Shown here: piece after piece, positions 57,177 through 64,000 of the stretch
Layout: the number at the start of each line of letters is the position of its first letter
Numbering within the stretch: position 1 is the first letter of the stretch
Assembly (NCBI RefSeq): GCF_001420995.1
Contig: NZ_CP012184.1
Coordinates: 2,030,501 to 2,094,500 of the forward strand
Source of the DNA: Pseudonocardia sp. EC080619-01
Lineage (GTDB): Bacteria; Actinomycetota; Actinomycetes; Mycobacteriales; Pseudonocardiaceae
Length of the DNA: 64,000 nt
Reading direction: 5' to 3'
The notes under the pieces: model-generated
What the model saw: only the letters and a program-made list of their open reading frames with translations
Databases searched by the model: none
Told to the model about the DNA's origin: nothing
Position numbers and translations under genes: made by a program

Positions 57177-57832
57177 ACGGCGCGCACGACCTCGGCGGGG
57201 CGATGGGGTTCGGCCCGGTCGAGCCCGAGCCCGAGGACGTCCGGTTCCACGCGGACTGGGAGCCGCTCGTGCTGGCGCTGACCCTGGCCGCGGCCCGGCC
57301 CGGCGGCTGGTCGATCGACGAGTCCCGGCACGCCCGCGAGTCGCTCCCGCCGCCGCTCTACCTGAACCTGACCTACTACGAGATCTGGCTGGCGGCGACC
57401 GAGAAGCTCCTCGTCGCGCACGGCCTCGTCGGCGAAGACGAGCTCGCCTCGGGCCGGTCGCTGCGCCCGGGCGTCGCCACCCCGGCCCCGCTCGGCGCGG
57501 CCGAGACCGCCGAGGTGCTGGCCACCGGCGCACCGACCCTGCGCGACGAGCCCGCCGGCCCGCGGTTCGCCCCCGGCGACCGGGTCCGGGCCCGGGTGGT
57601 GCACCCGCGCGGGCACACCCGGCTCCCCCGCTACGTCCGCGGCCGCTGCGGGGTCGTCGAGACACGGCGCGGGGCGCACGTGCTGCCCGACTCACGCGCA
57701 CACGGCCACGGCGAGGCCCCCGAGCAGCTCTACACCGTCGTCTTCACCGGACCGGAGCTGTGGGGGCCCGACGCCGACCCGACGTCGTCGGTCTCGGTCG
57801 ACGCCTGGGAGAGCTACCTTGAGCCCGCCTGA
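57173..57832 (+). CDS. Nitrile hydratase beta subunit
   Basis: A 219-residue subunit. The N-terminus [21 protein letters not shown] and the helical [24 protein letters not shown] are classic for beta subunits. The C-terminal SH3-like barrel is recognisable: [32 protein letters not shown] and [17 protein letters not shown] 57173 overlaps the alpha stop. It overlaps the accessory gene by 14 bp, indicating tight translational coupling. Confidence 0.93.
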   Translation: MNGAHDLGGAMGFGPVEPEPEDVRFHADWEPLVLALTLAAARPGGWSIDESRHARESLPPPLYLNLTYYEIWLAATEKLLVAHGLVGEDELASGRSLRPGVATPAPLGAAETAEVLATGAPTLRDEPAGPRFAPGDRVRARVVHPRGHTRLPRYVRGRCGVVETRRGAHVLPDSRAHGHGEAPEQLYTVVFTGPELWGPDADPTSSVSVDAWESYLEPA

Positions 57833-58121
57833 CGGCCCGGTGTTCGACGAGCCCTGGCAGGCCCAGGTGTTCGCGCTGGCGGTGTCGCTGCAGGACCGCG
57901 GCGTCCTCGACCGGCAGGACTTCGCCGAGACCCTCGGCGCCGAGCTCGAGGACGGCCGGGACTACTGGGACGCCTGGCTCGCCGCGCTGGAGGAGCTGCT
58001 CACCGAGCACGGCCTCACCGATCCCGGCTCGGTCGACGAGCGCACCGATGCCTGGCTGCGCGCCGCTGCCGCGACCCCGCACGGGGCCCCGATCAGCCTC
58101 GACGCCGACCCGCGGCACTGA
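57819..58121 (+). CDS. Nitrile hydratase accessory (metallochaperone-type) protein
   Basis: A 100-residue protein homologous to the N-terminal helical part of the beta subunit (EPWQAQVFALAVSLQDRG, then DYWDAWLAALEELLTEHGL), as expected for P14K/NhlE-type activators that help load cobalt by subunit exchange. TTG 57819 is set by GGGAGAG about 5 nt upstream, within the beta gene. No separate cobalt permease gene is adjacent. Its stop is 4 bp from the gntP stop on the opposite strand. Confidence 0.85.
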   Translation: MSPPDGPVFDEPWQAQVFALAVSLQDRGVLDRQDFAETLGAELEDGRDYWDAWLAALEELLTEHGLTDPGSVDERTDAWLRAAAATPHGAPISLDADPRH

Positions 58122-58125
58122 CGGC

Positions 58126-59601
58126 TCACACGACCAGCCACACCAGACCGGCGGCGGCGAACCCGACGACGGACAGGATCGTCTCGAGCACCGTCCACGT
58201 CAGCAGGGTCTGCTTCACCGACATGTTGAAGTACTTCGCGACGATCCAGAACCCGCCGTCGTTGACGTGGCTGGCGACGATCGACCCGGCCGACACCGCG
58301 ACGACGATCAGCGCGATCTGCGGCTGCGAGTAGCCACCGGCGGCGACGGTCGGGCCGATGATCCCCGCCGTCGTCACGATGGCGACGGTGGCCGAGCCCT
58401 GCGCGATCCGCAGCGCCGCGCTGATCAGGTAGGCGGACACGATCAGCGGGAGCCCGATCGCCGTCATCGACCCGGCCAGCGCGTCGCCGACCCCGGTCTC
58501 CTGCAGCACCTTGCCGAAGAACGCGCCGGCGCCGACGACGAGCAGGATCATCCCGACCGGGCGCAGCGACTCGCCGGAGATCCGGCTCAGCTCGGCCATC
58601 GACGTCCCGCGGCGCACGCCGAGCAGGTACATCGCGAGGAGCACGCTGATCGTCAGCGCGATCGCCGGGGTGCCCAGGAAGACGAGGACGTCGTGCAGGA
58701 CGGTGCCCTCCGGCAGTGCGACCGATCCGACCGTGGCCCCGAGGATCAGCAGCATCGGCACCGCGATGATCAGTGCGATGAGGGCGACCGACGGCGGCCG
58801 CGGCGTCGTCGCCACCTCCGCCCGCTCGGCGGTGCGGGTGGCACCGCCGGCACCGTCCGGGGAGGACTCCGTGCCCCCGGCCGTGCCCGCAGCCGGACCG
58901 GCGGCGCCCGGGGCGTCCTCGGGGACGTCGACGAGCACCCGCTTCCCGATGAACGCACCCCACCAGACGCCGCTGACCAGCCAGGCCGGGATCCCGCAGA
59001 GCAGGCCCATCGCGATGATCCAGCCCATCCCGACGCCGAGCAGGCCGCCCGCCGTGACGGGGCCGGGGTGCGGCGGCAGGAACGCGTGCGTCATCGACAG
59101 GCCGGCGAGCATCGGCATCGCGTAGAGCACCAGCGAGCGGCCGCCGCGCCGGGCGGCGACGTAGACCAGCGGGGCGAGCACGAAGATCCCGATGTCGAAG
59201 AAGACCGGGATCCCGAGCACGACGCCGGTGACGCCCATCGCCAGCGGCGCGCCCCGCGGCCCGAACAGCCGCAGCAGCCGCTCGGTGAGCGCGTCCGCTC
59301 CCCCGGACCGCTCCATGATCGCCCCGAGCACGGTGCCCAGGCCGATGATCGGCGCGATGTGACCGAGGATCCCGGCGAAGCCGGTCTCCAGCAGCGAGTC
59401 CGACGCCGAGATCGGTGTCCCGACGAGGTCGGTGATCGGCACGCCGGCGACCAGCGCCACCAGCACACCGGTCACGATCAGCGCGACGAACGGCTCCAGC
59501 CGCCACCGCATGATCATCAGCAGGAGCAGCACGACGCTCGCCGCGGCCAGGGTGAGCAGGCCGGACGTGTCGTTCTGCAGCCAGTCGAGGAAGGCCGTCA
59601 T
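58126..59601 (-). CDS. gntP: GntP family gluconate-type:H+ symporter
   Basis: A 491-residue permease with about 12-14 membrane helices. GntP features: HIAPIIGLGTVLGAIMERSGGAD, PVFFDIGIFVLAPLVY, MTHAFLPPHPGP, and ASHVNDGGFWIVAKYFNMSVKQTL. A 50-residue Ala/Gly/Pro-rich loop (about residues 230-275) is unusual for E. coli members. Gluconate-like sugar acids are the expected substrates. ATG 59601 has AGGAG 7 nt upstream. It lies downstream of the deacylase gene with a 76-bp gap, probably in one operon. Confidence 0.9.
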   Translation of the reverse strand: MTAFLDWLQNDTSGLLTLAAASVVLLLLMIMRWRLEPFVALIVTGVLVALVAGVPITDLVGTPISASDSLLETGFAGILGHIAPIIGLGTVLGAIMERSGGADALTERLLRLFGPRGAPLAMGVTGVVLGIPVFFDIGIFVLAPLVYVAARRGGRSLVLYAMPMLAGLSMTHAFLPPHPGPVTAGGLLGVGMGWIIAMGLLCGIPAWLVSGVWWGAFIGKRVLVDVPEDAPGAAGPAAGTAGGTESSPDGAGGATRTAERAEVATTPRPPSVALIALIIAVPMLLILGATVGSVALPEGTVLHDVLVFLGTPAIALTISVLLAMYLLGVRRGTSMAELSRISGESLRPVGMILLVVGAGAFFGKVLQETGVGDALAGSMTAIGLPLIVSAYLISAALRIAQGSATVAIVTTAGIIGPTVAAGGYSQPQIALIVVAVSAGSIVASHVNDGGFWIVAKYFNMSVKQTLLTWTVLETILSVVGFAAAGLVWLVV

Positions 59602-59677
59602 CGGGGTTCTCCTGCCGGGGCGGCGGTGCTCGGGCGGGGGGTGGTGCGTGGCGGTGTGCAGAGCAAGGGGGCGCAGG

Positions 59678-61273
59678 TCACGACGTGCTCCCGTCCGCAC
59701 GGCGGCGCAGGGCCCGGCCCGCGAGGGCGGCGGTCCGCTCGCCCTCGTCGATCGCGAAGGTCCCGTTCACCAGTACGAACGGGATGCCGGCGGCCTGCTG
59801 GGCCGGGTCGGCGAAGGTCGCGGTGTCGGCGACCGCGTCCGGGTCGAACACGACGAGATCGGCGGCGAGGCCCGCGCGGACGTACCCGCGGTCGGCCAGC
59901 CGCAGCCGGTCCGCGGCCCGCCCCGTCAGGTGCGCGACGCACTCCTCCAGGGAGAACAGGCCGAGCTCGCGGCAGTAGTGCCCGAGGTAGCGCGGGAAGG
60001 TCCCCCAGGCCCGCGGGTGCGGCTTCGCCCCGGCGAGCAGCCCGTCGCTGCCGCCGGTGTGCCGGGGATGGCGCATGATCGCGCGGACGTTCTCCTCGTG
60101 CCCGACGTGCTGCAGGATCCCGGTGCCGAGGTCGTCGCGCAGCAGGAGATCGACGCAGACGTCGAACGGGTCGTCCGGCCCGGCGATCTCCGCGACGGTG
60201 CGCCCTACGTACCCGGCCAGCCCCGGGTCCGTGACGCCGCTGATCTCGATGGTGTCCCACTCGGCGACGACGCCGTGGCAGCCGTCCGAGCCGTGCACCT
60301 CCAGGTCCTCCCGGATCCGGGCGAGCGCGGCCAGGTCGCGCAGCCGCCCGAGGGTCGCCTCGTGCCCGCCGGACTGGGCCCAGCTCGGCAGGATCGCCGA
60401 CAGCGTCGTCGCGCCGGGCAGGTACGGGTAGGTGTCCAGGGTGACGTCGATGCCGCCGGCGATCGCCGCGTCCAGCATCGCGATCAGCTCACCGGCCCGG
60501 CCGCGGTTCGGCCCGAAGTTGAGCGTCGCGTGCGACAGGTGCAGCGCGCAGCCGGACCGGTCGGCGACGTCGATCATCTCGGCGTACGCCTCCAGGGCGC
60601 CGGCCCCGTAGCTGCGGTGGTGCGGGGCGAAGAACCCGCCCAGCTCGCCGACCGCGCGGCACAGCTCGACGAGCTCGCCGCCGTCGGCGTACATCCCGGG
60701 GGTGTAGGTCAGTCCCGCCGAGAGCCCGACCGCGCCCTCGGTCATGCCGGTGCGGACGACGTCGGCCATCCGCGCGACCTCGTCCGGGCGGGCGGGCCGG
60801 TCGTCCCAGCCGCAGACCAGGGCACGCACCGTGCCGTGCGGGACGAGGTAGGCGGCGTTCCCGGCGACGCCCTCGTCGAGCCGGTCGAGGTACCCGGCGA
60901 CGCTGCGCCAGGTGAAGGCGTCCGGGCCGGGGTCGCCGTTCCAGCCGGCGATCTTGCGGCGGAGCGTGGCGAGGACGTCGTCGTCGACCGGGGCGTAGGA
61001 CAGCCCGTCCTGGCCGAGCAGCTCGGTCGTCACGCCCTGGGAGATCTTCGCGAGGTGCGCGGGCTCGGTGAGGAGCCGCAGGTCGGAGTGGGCGTGCATG
61101 TCGACGAACCCGGGTGCGACGACCATGCCGGTCACGTCGACGACCCGGTCCGGCCGGGCGCCCGCGCCGTCACCGACCGCGGCGATCCGGTCGCCGTCGA
61201 CGAGGACGTCGGCGGTGTGGCGCGGCCCCCCGGTCCCGTCGACGACGGTCCCGCCGCGCAGCAACGTGCGCAT
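59678..61273 (-). CDS. D-aminoacylase-family amidohydrolase (N-acyl-D-amino acid deacylase)
   Basis: A 531-residue metal-dependent hydrolase of the D-aminoacylase group. APGFVDMHAHSDLRLL gives the HxH metal pair, EGAVGLSAGLTYTPGMYA is a family signature, and HLSHATLNFG, GILQHVGHEENVRAIMRHP and GSDGLLAGAKPHPRAWGTFPRYLG complete the active site. The neighbours (fold-III deaminase, GntP, PfkB) suggest the substrate may be an N-acetyl amino sugar acid rather than a free D-amino acid derivative. ATG 61273 shares one base with the stop of the upstream gene (TGATG). Confidence 0.88.
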   Translation of the reverse strand: MRTLLRGGTVVDGTGGPRHTADVLVDGDRIAAVGDGAGARPDRVVDVTGMVVAPGFVDMHAHSDLRLLTEPAHLAKISQGVTTELLGQDGLSYAPVDDDVLATLRRKIAGWNGDPGPDAFTWRSVAGYLDRLDEGVAGNAAYLVPHGTVRALVCGWDDRPARPDEVARMADVVRTGMTEGAVGLSAGLTYTPGMYADGGELVELCRAVGELGGFFAPHHRSYGAGALEAYAEMIDVADRSGCALHLSHATLNFGPNRGRAGELIAMLDAAIAGGIDVTLDTYPYLPGATTLSAILPSWAQSGGHEATLGRLRDLAALARIREDLEVHGSDGCHGVVAEWDTIEISGVTDPGLAGYVGRTVAEIAGPDDPFDVCVDLLLRDDLGTGILQHVGHEENVRAIMRHPRHTGGSDGLLAGAKPHPRAWGTFPRYLGHYCRELGLFSLEECVAHLTGRAADRLRLADRGYVRAGLAADLVVFDPDAVADTATFADPAQQAAGIPFVLVNGTFAIDEGERTAALAGRALRRRADGSTS

Positions 61274-62541
61274 CAGAAGAACGTCCGGACCAGGCCGGCG
61301 ACCCGGGGGTCGGGGTCGTCGGCGCCGGTCAGGAGCGGGATCCAGCGCCACTTGTCGAAGGCGGTGCACGGGTGGGACAGCCCGAGCCGCACCACCTGCC
61401 CGACCGTCACCGGCTCGTCGGTCCGCAGGAACGCGTGCTGGTCGTTGACCGCGGTGACCGTCCCGGCGAGCGGGCGGGCCGGGCGCCCGAGGTCGTCGGC
61501 GAGCAGCTGCGGCTCGGGCAGGCCCTCGTCGAACGGCACGTCCCGCTTGCCGGCGTCGAGCAGCGCGAGACCCGGCTCCGGTGTGGACACCACCCGGGCC
61601 CAGACGTGCATCGCCGAGCGGAACGGCCGGTCGCCCTCCCGGGCCAGCGGGGAGATGCCGCGGTAGAAGCCGTCGTCGTGCACCAGGTAGGCACCCGAGC
61701 GCAGGACGACGCGGGTGCGGTCGTCCGCGAGCCCGGCCAGGGCCTCGACGACCTGGTCGAAGTACGCGCTGCCGCCCGCGGTGACGACGACCTCGTCGGT
61801 CTCGTAGGCGGGCAGCAGCCTGCGGTGCAGCTCGGCCAGGTCGTCGAGGTAGGACCGGACGGTGCCGAGCGACTCCGGTGACGGATCGTGGGCGAGCGCG
61901 CCCTCGTAGCCGCCGACCCCGCCGAGCCGCAGCACCGGGCTGGCGACGACGGCCGCGGCGACCCGCTCGGCCTCGGCCACCGACCGCGCCCCGGTCCGGC
62001 CGCCCGGCGCCCCCAGCTCGACGACGACGGTGAGCGGCCGCTCCGGGCTCCCGGCCCCGGCCTCCATCGCGACGACCGTGTCGACCGAGTCGACCCAGCT
62101 GACGACCTCGAGCGACGGGTCGGCGTCGCGGGCGGCGGCCACCGCGCGGAGCCCGCGGGGGTCGACCAGCGAGTTCGCCAGCATGACCCACCGGACCCCG
62201 AACTCGATCGCCACCAGCGCCTGCCACGGGGTCGCCAGGGTGATGCCGCGCGACCCGGTGCGGAGCTGCAGGTCCCACAGGGCGGGCGCCATCGTCGTCT
62301 TGCCGTGCGGGGCGAGCTCGACGCCGTGCCCGGTGCACCACTCCGCCATCCGGCGGGCGTTCGCGTGCAGCGCGGCGTCGTCGAGCGTCAGCACCGGGGT
62401 GGCGAGCGCGGACAGCGGGGGCGCCCCGGACAGCCAGTCGGCGACCGTGCCGTCGAGCGGCGGGAGCGACTTGGCGAACGGGCCGGGCCGCTCGGCCCCG
62501 AGCGATCCGAGCCGGAGTCCGGTCTCCGTCGACGTCGTCAT
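61273..62541 (-). CDS. Fold-III PLP enzyme of the D-threonine aldolase/D-serine dehydratase type (putative amino acid deaminase)
   Basis: A 422-residue PLP enzyme. The PLP lysine is in ELAPHGKTTMAP (about residue 79); the C-terminal HPCTAFDKWRW supplies His and Cys for a divalent metal, as in D-serine dehydratase (DSD) and D-threonine aldolase. TPVLTLDDAALHANARRMAEWC is the N-terminal signature. Likely reaction is deamination of a D-amino acid; D-glucosaminate is a good candidate given the neighbours. ATG 62541. First gene of the minus-strand operon. Confidence 0.88.
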   Translation of the reverse strand: MTTSTETGLRLGSLGAERPGPFAKSLPPLDGTVADWLSGAPPLSALATPVLTLDDAALHANARRMAEWCTGHGVELAPHGKTTMAPALWDLQLRTGSRGITLATPWQALVAIEFGVRWVMLANSLVDPRGLRAVAAARDADPSLEVVSWVDSVDTVVAMEAGAGSPERPLTVVVELGAPGGRTGARSVAEAERVAAAVVASPVLRLGGVGGYEGALAHDPSPESLGTVRSYLDDLAELHRRLLPAYETDEVVVTAGGSAYFDQVVEALAGLADDRTRVVLRSGAYLVHDDGFYRGISPLAREGDRPFRSAMHVWARVVSTPEPGLALLDAGKRDVPFDEGLPEPQLLADDLGRPARPLAGTVTAVNDQHAFLRTDEPVTVGQVVRLGLSHPCTAFDKWRWIPLLTGADDPDPRVAGLVRTFF

Positions 62542-62570
62542 CCGCTGGTTCCCCCGTCTGAACTGGTGTG

Positions 62571-62621
62571 TTGCGTATTTTGCAGCACTGGTTGCGTATT
62601 TCGGTTCGGCCGTTCTAGCAT
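62571..62621. promoter_or_regulatory. Direct-repeat operator and promoter in the divergent catabolic region
   Basis: TTGCGTATTT occurs at 62571-62580 and again at 62592-62601, 21 bp apart (two helical turns). The second copy overlaps a plausible -35 (TTGCGT, 62592-62597) with TAGCAT (62616-62621) 18 bp downstream, driving the kinase gene. The first is close to the opposite promoter. The IclR gene in the cluster is the obvious candidate binder. Confidence 0.55.
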
Positions 62622-62663
62622 CGCCCCGACGGCCGGGTCAACGGCGACGAAGGAGTTCGAGCA

Positions 62664-63662
62664 GTGGAGAGCGCAGGTCGGCGGCCCTCGACGGGCGGTG
62701 TGGTGTGCTTCGGCGAGGCGCTGGCGCTGGTGTCCCGGCCCGGCGGGATCGACGATCCGGCCGCCCCCGCGAGCGCCGCGGGCGCCGAGGTGAACGTGGC
62801 GCTCGATCTCGCCGCGGCCGGGGTGCCCGTCGCCTGGGTCGGCCGTCTCGGCGACGACCCGCACGGCGCCCTCGTCTCCCGCGCGCTCGCCGCCGCGGCC
62901 GTGGACACGAGTGGGATCGAGACCGACCCCGCACGGCCGACCGGTCGCTACGCGAAGTCCACCGAGCCCGGCCCCGACGGCCCGCGGACCCGGATGCACT
63001 ACCGGCGGGCGGGGTCCGCGGCCTCCGCCGCCGGACCGGACCTGCGGGAACGGCCGGGCATCCGGGACCGGCTGGCGTCGGCGTCGTGGCTGCACGTCGG
63101 CGGGATCACCTCGGCCGTCTCCCCCGCCGCGCTGGCGGCGCTGCTGGAACGGCCCCGGGCGTACCGGGTCTCGTTCGACGTGAACTGGCGCGAGCAGATG
63201 TGGCCCGGCGGCGACCCGGCGACGGTCGTCGCGCACGCCGGCCGGGCGGACATCGTCCTGACCGGCGGCGACGAGGCGCTCCGGGTGTTCGGCACGGCCG
63301 ACCCGGCCGGGCTGCGGGCGCTGCTGCCGGGTCCGGAGCTGCTGGTGCTGAAGGACGGCGCCGACCGTGCCGTCGCCGTGCACCGCGACGGCACGGTGAC
63401 CGCGCGCCCGGCACTGCAGGTCGACGTCGTCGAGCCGGTCGGTGCGGGCGACGCGTTCGCCGCGGGCCTGCTCACCGGGCTCGTCCGCGGCGAGGACGTC
63501 GGCCGCTGCCTGCGCCGCGGACACCTCGGTGCCGCGGCCGTGCTCGTCGTCGCCGGCGACTCGGCCGCCCCGCTGCCCGACCGCCTGCTCGACCTCGGCG
63601 ACGACGCGTGGGCGCGCCTGCGCGTCGGCCCGGACGGCGTCGTCGAGGGGGTCCGCACGTGA
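62664..63662 (+). CDS. PfkB family sugar kinase (2-keto-3-deoxygluconate kinase-like)
   Basis: A 332-residue ribokinase-fold kinase. VVCFGEALALVSRPGG opens, GAEVNVALDLAAAGVPVAWVGRLGDDPHG is PfkB signature 1, and VEPVGAGDAFAAGLLTGLV is signature 2 with the catalytic Asp. YRVSFDVNWREQMW is typical of KDG kinases, which phosphorylate 2-keto-3-deoxygluconate to KDPG. GTG 62664. The IclR gene overlaps its stop by 4 bp. Confidence 0.88.
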   Translation: MESAGRRPSTGGVVCFGEALALVSRPGGIDDPAAPASAAGAEVNVALDLAAAGVPVAWVGRLGDDPHGALVSRALAAAAVDTSGIETDPARPTGRYAKSTEPGPDGPRTRMHYRRAGSAASAAGPDLRERPGIRDRLASASWLHVGGITSAVSPAALAALLERPRAYRVSFDVNWREQMWPGGDPATVVAHAGRADIVLTGGDEALRVFGTADPAGLRALLPGPELLVLKDGADRAVAVHRDGTVTARPALQVDVVEPVGAGDAFAAGLLTGLVRGEDVGRCLRRGHLGAAAVLVVAGDSAAPLPDRLLDLGDDAWARLRVGPDGVVEGVRT

Positions 63663-64000
63663 GCACCAGCCTGGGCAAGGCGCTGCGGATCCTGGTCGTC
63701 CTCGGCGAGGGACCGGCGTCGCTGGACGAGCTGGCGACCCGGCTGGACGTGCACAAGACGACCGTCCTGCGGCTGCTGCGCACGCTCGGCGACGAGCACT
63801 TCGTGCACCGCGACGGGCAGCACCGCTACCACCTGGGGTCCCGGCTCTTCGAGCTGTCCTCCCGCGGGCTGGACCAGCGCGAGGTCCGCTCGATCGCCGC
63901 CCCGCACCTGCTCGCGTTCAACCGCGCGCACGGCCACACCACGCACCTGTCCGAGCTGGTCGGCAGCGAGATCGTCTACATCGACAAGCTGGAGTCGCAC
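63659..64000 (+). CDS. IclR family transcriptional regulator (partial, runs off the window)
   Basis: The first 114 residues are visible: winged helix-turn-helix (ALRILVVLGEGPASLDELATRLDVHKTTVLRLLRTL, then EHFVHRDGQHRYHLGSRLFEL) and the start of the effector domain (HLLAFNRAHGHTTHLSELV). GTG 63659 overlaps the kinase stop (GTGA). It probably controls the divergent cluster through the repeats at 62571 and 62592. Confidence 0.9.
   Translation, partial: MSTSLGKALRILVVLGEGPASLDELATRLDVHKTTVLRLLRTLGDEHFVHRDGQHRYHLGSRLFELSSRGLDQREVRSIAAPHLLAFNRAHGHTTHLSELVGSEIVYIDKLESH

Overview
The window is very GC-rich (roughly 72-74% by eye), densely coding DNA from a mycothiol-producing actinomycete. The best fit is Pseudonocardiaceae, Pseudonocardia-like. 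Supporting genes are mca (mycothiol S-conjugate amidase), a GuaB1-type IMPDH relative, an actinobacterial-type proteasome beta subunit, DUF397, DUF501 and FtsB-type proteins, two short secreted proteins with an identical signal-peptide start, and a CTLCSC-type nitrile hydratase. Two blocks follow the gene order I recall from Mycobacterium tuberculosis: phoH2, short-chain prenyl transferase, trhA, the thioredoxin-domain protein, the Rv1083-like protein, mca, greA, metB, cbs and fadA on the left (Rv1095 to Rv1074 side), and ppx2, DUF501, ftsB, eno, lpqU, mazG and mfd on the right (Rv1026 to Rv1020 side). Identifications rest on reading motifs; no database search was run.

Layout. 0-5.5 kb: end of an unknown gene, a GntR/UTRA regulator, guaB1, phoH2 and a DUF885 peptidase. 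5.6-7.9 kb: two paralogous small secreted proteins with matching promoters and leaders, separated by 1.1 kb of gene-poor DNA holding a degenerate CTCGGC-rich tract and the first copy of a dispersed palindrome. 7.9-20.5 kb: conserved housekeeping genes (prenyl transferase, trhA, thioredoxin-domain protein, mca, greA with an attenuator-like leader, ilvA, the cbs-metB transsulfuration pair, a thiolase). 20.5-24.1 kb: an 18-bp minisatellite, a ROK regulator and sugar porter sharing an operator-like sequence, then a DUF2267 gene that appears to start at ATC. 24.1-35.4 kb: accessory genes. These include membrane proteins, an orphan proteasome beta-type subunit, a TetR gene with two perfect palindromic operators, small oxidoreductases, two methyltransferases, three more copies of the palindrome and a tRNA with a UAA anticodon on a class I body. 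35.4-55.2 kb: uracil-DNA glycosylase/ppx, an AidB-like dehydrogenase, DUF501, ftsB, eno, the efeUOB iron-uptake operon behind an IdeR-like box, lpqU, mazG, a parvulin-like lipoprotein, a tricorn protease and mfd. 55.5-58.1 kb: a 2-oxoglutarate oxygenase and a nitrile hydratase alpha-beta-activator operon. 58.1-64 kb: a divergent catabolic cluster (GntP permease, D-aminoacylase-family deacetylase, fold-III PLP deaminase, PfkB kinase, IclR regulator).

The most interesting material is the final cluster. Its four enzyme and transport classes line up as an uptake, deacetylation, deamination and phosphorylation route for N-acetyl-D-glucosaminate (oxidised chitin sugar) to 2-keto-3-deoxy-6-phosphogluconate. 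Next are the dispersed palindrome family, the unusual tRNA, the stand-alone proteasome-like subunit, the ATC start and the greA leader hairpin. I saw no CRISPR array, transposase, prophage or secondary-metabolite cluster.
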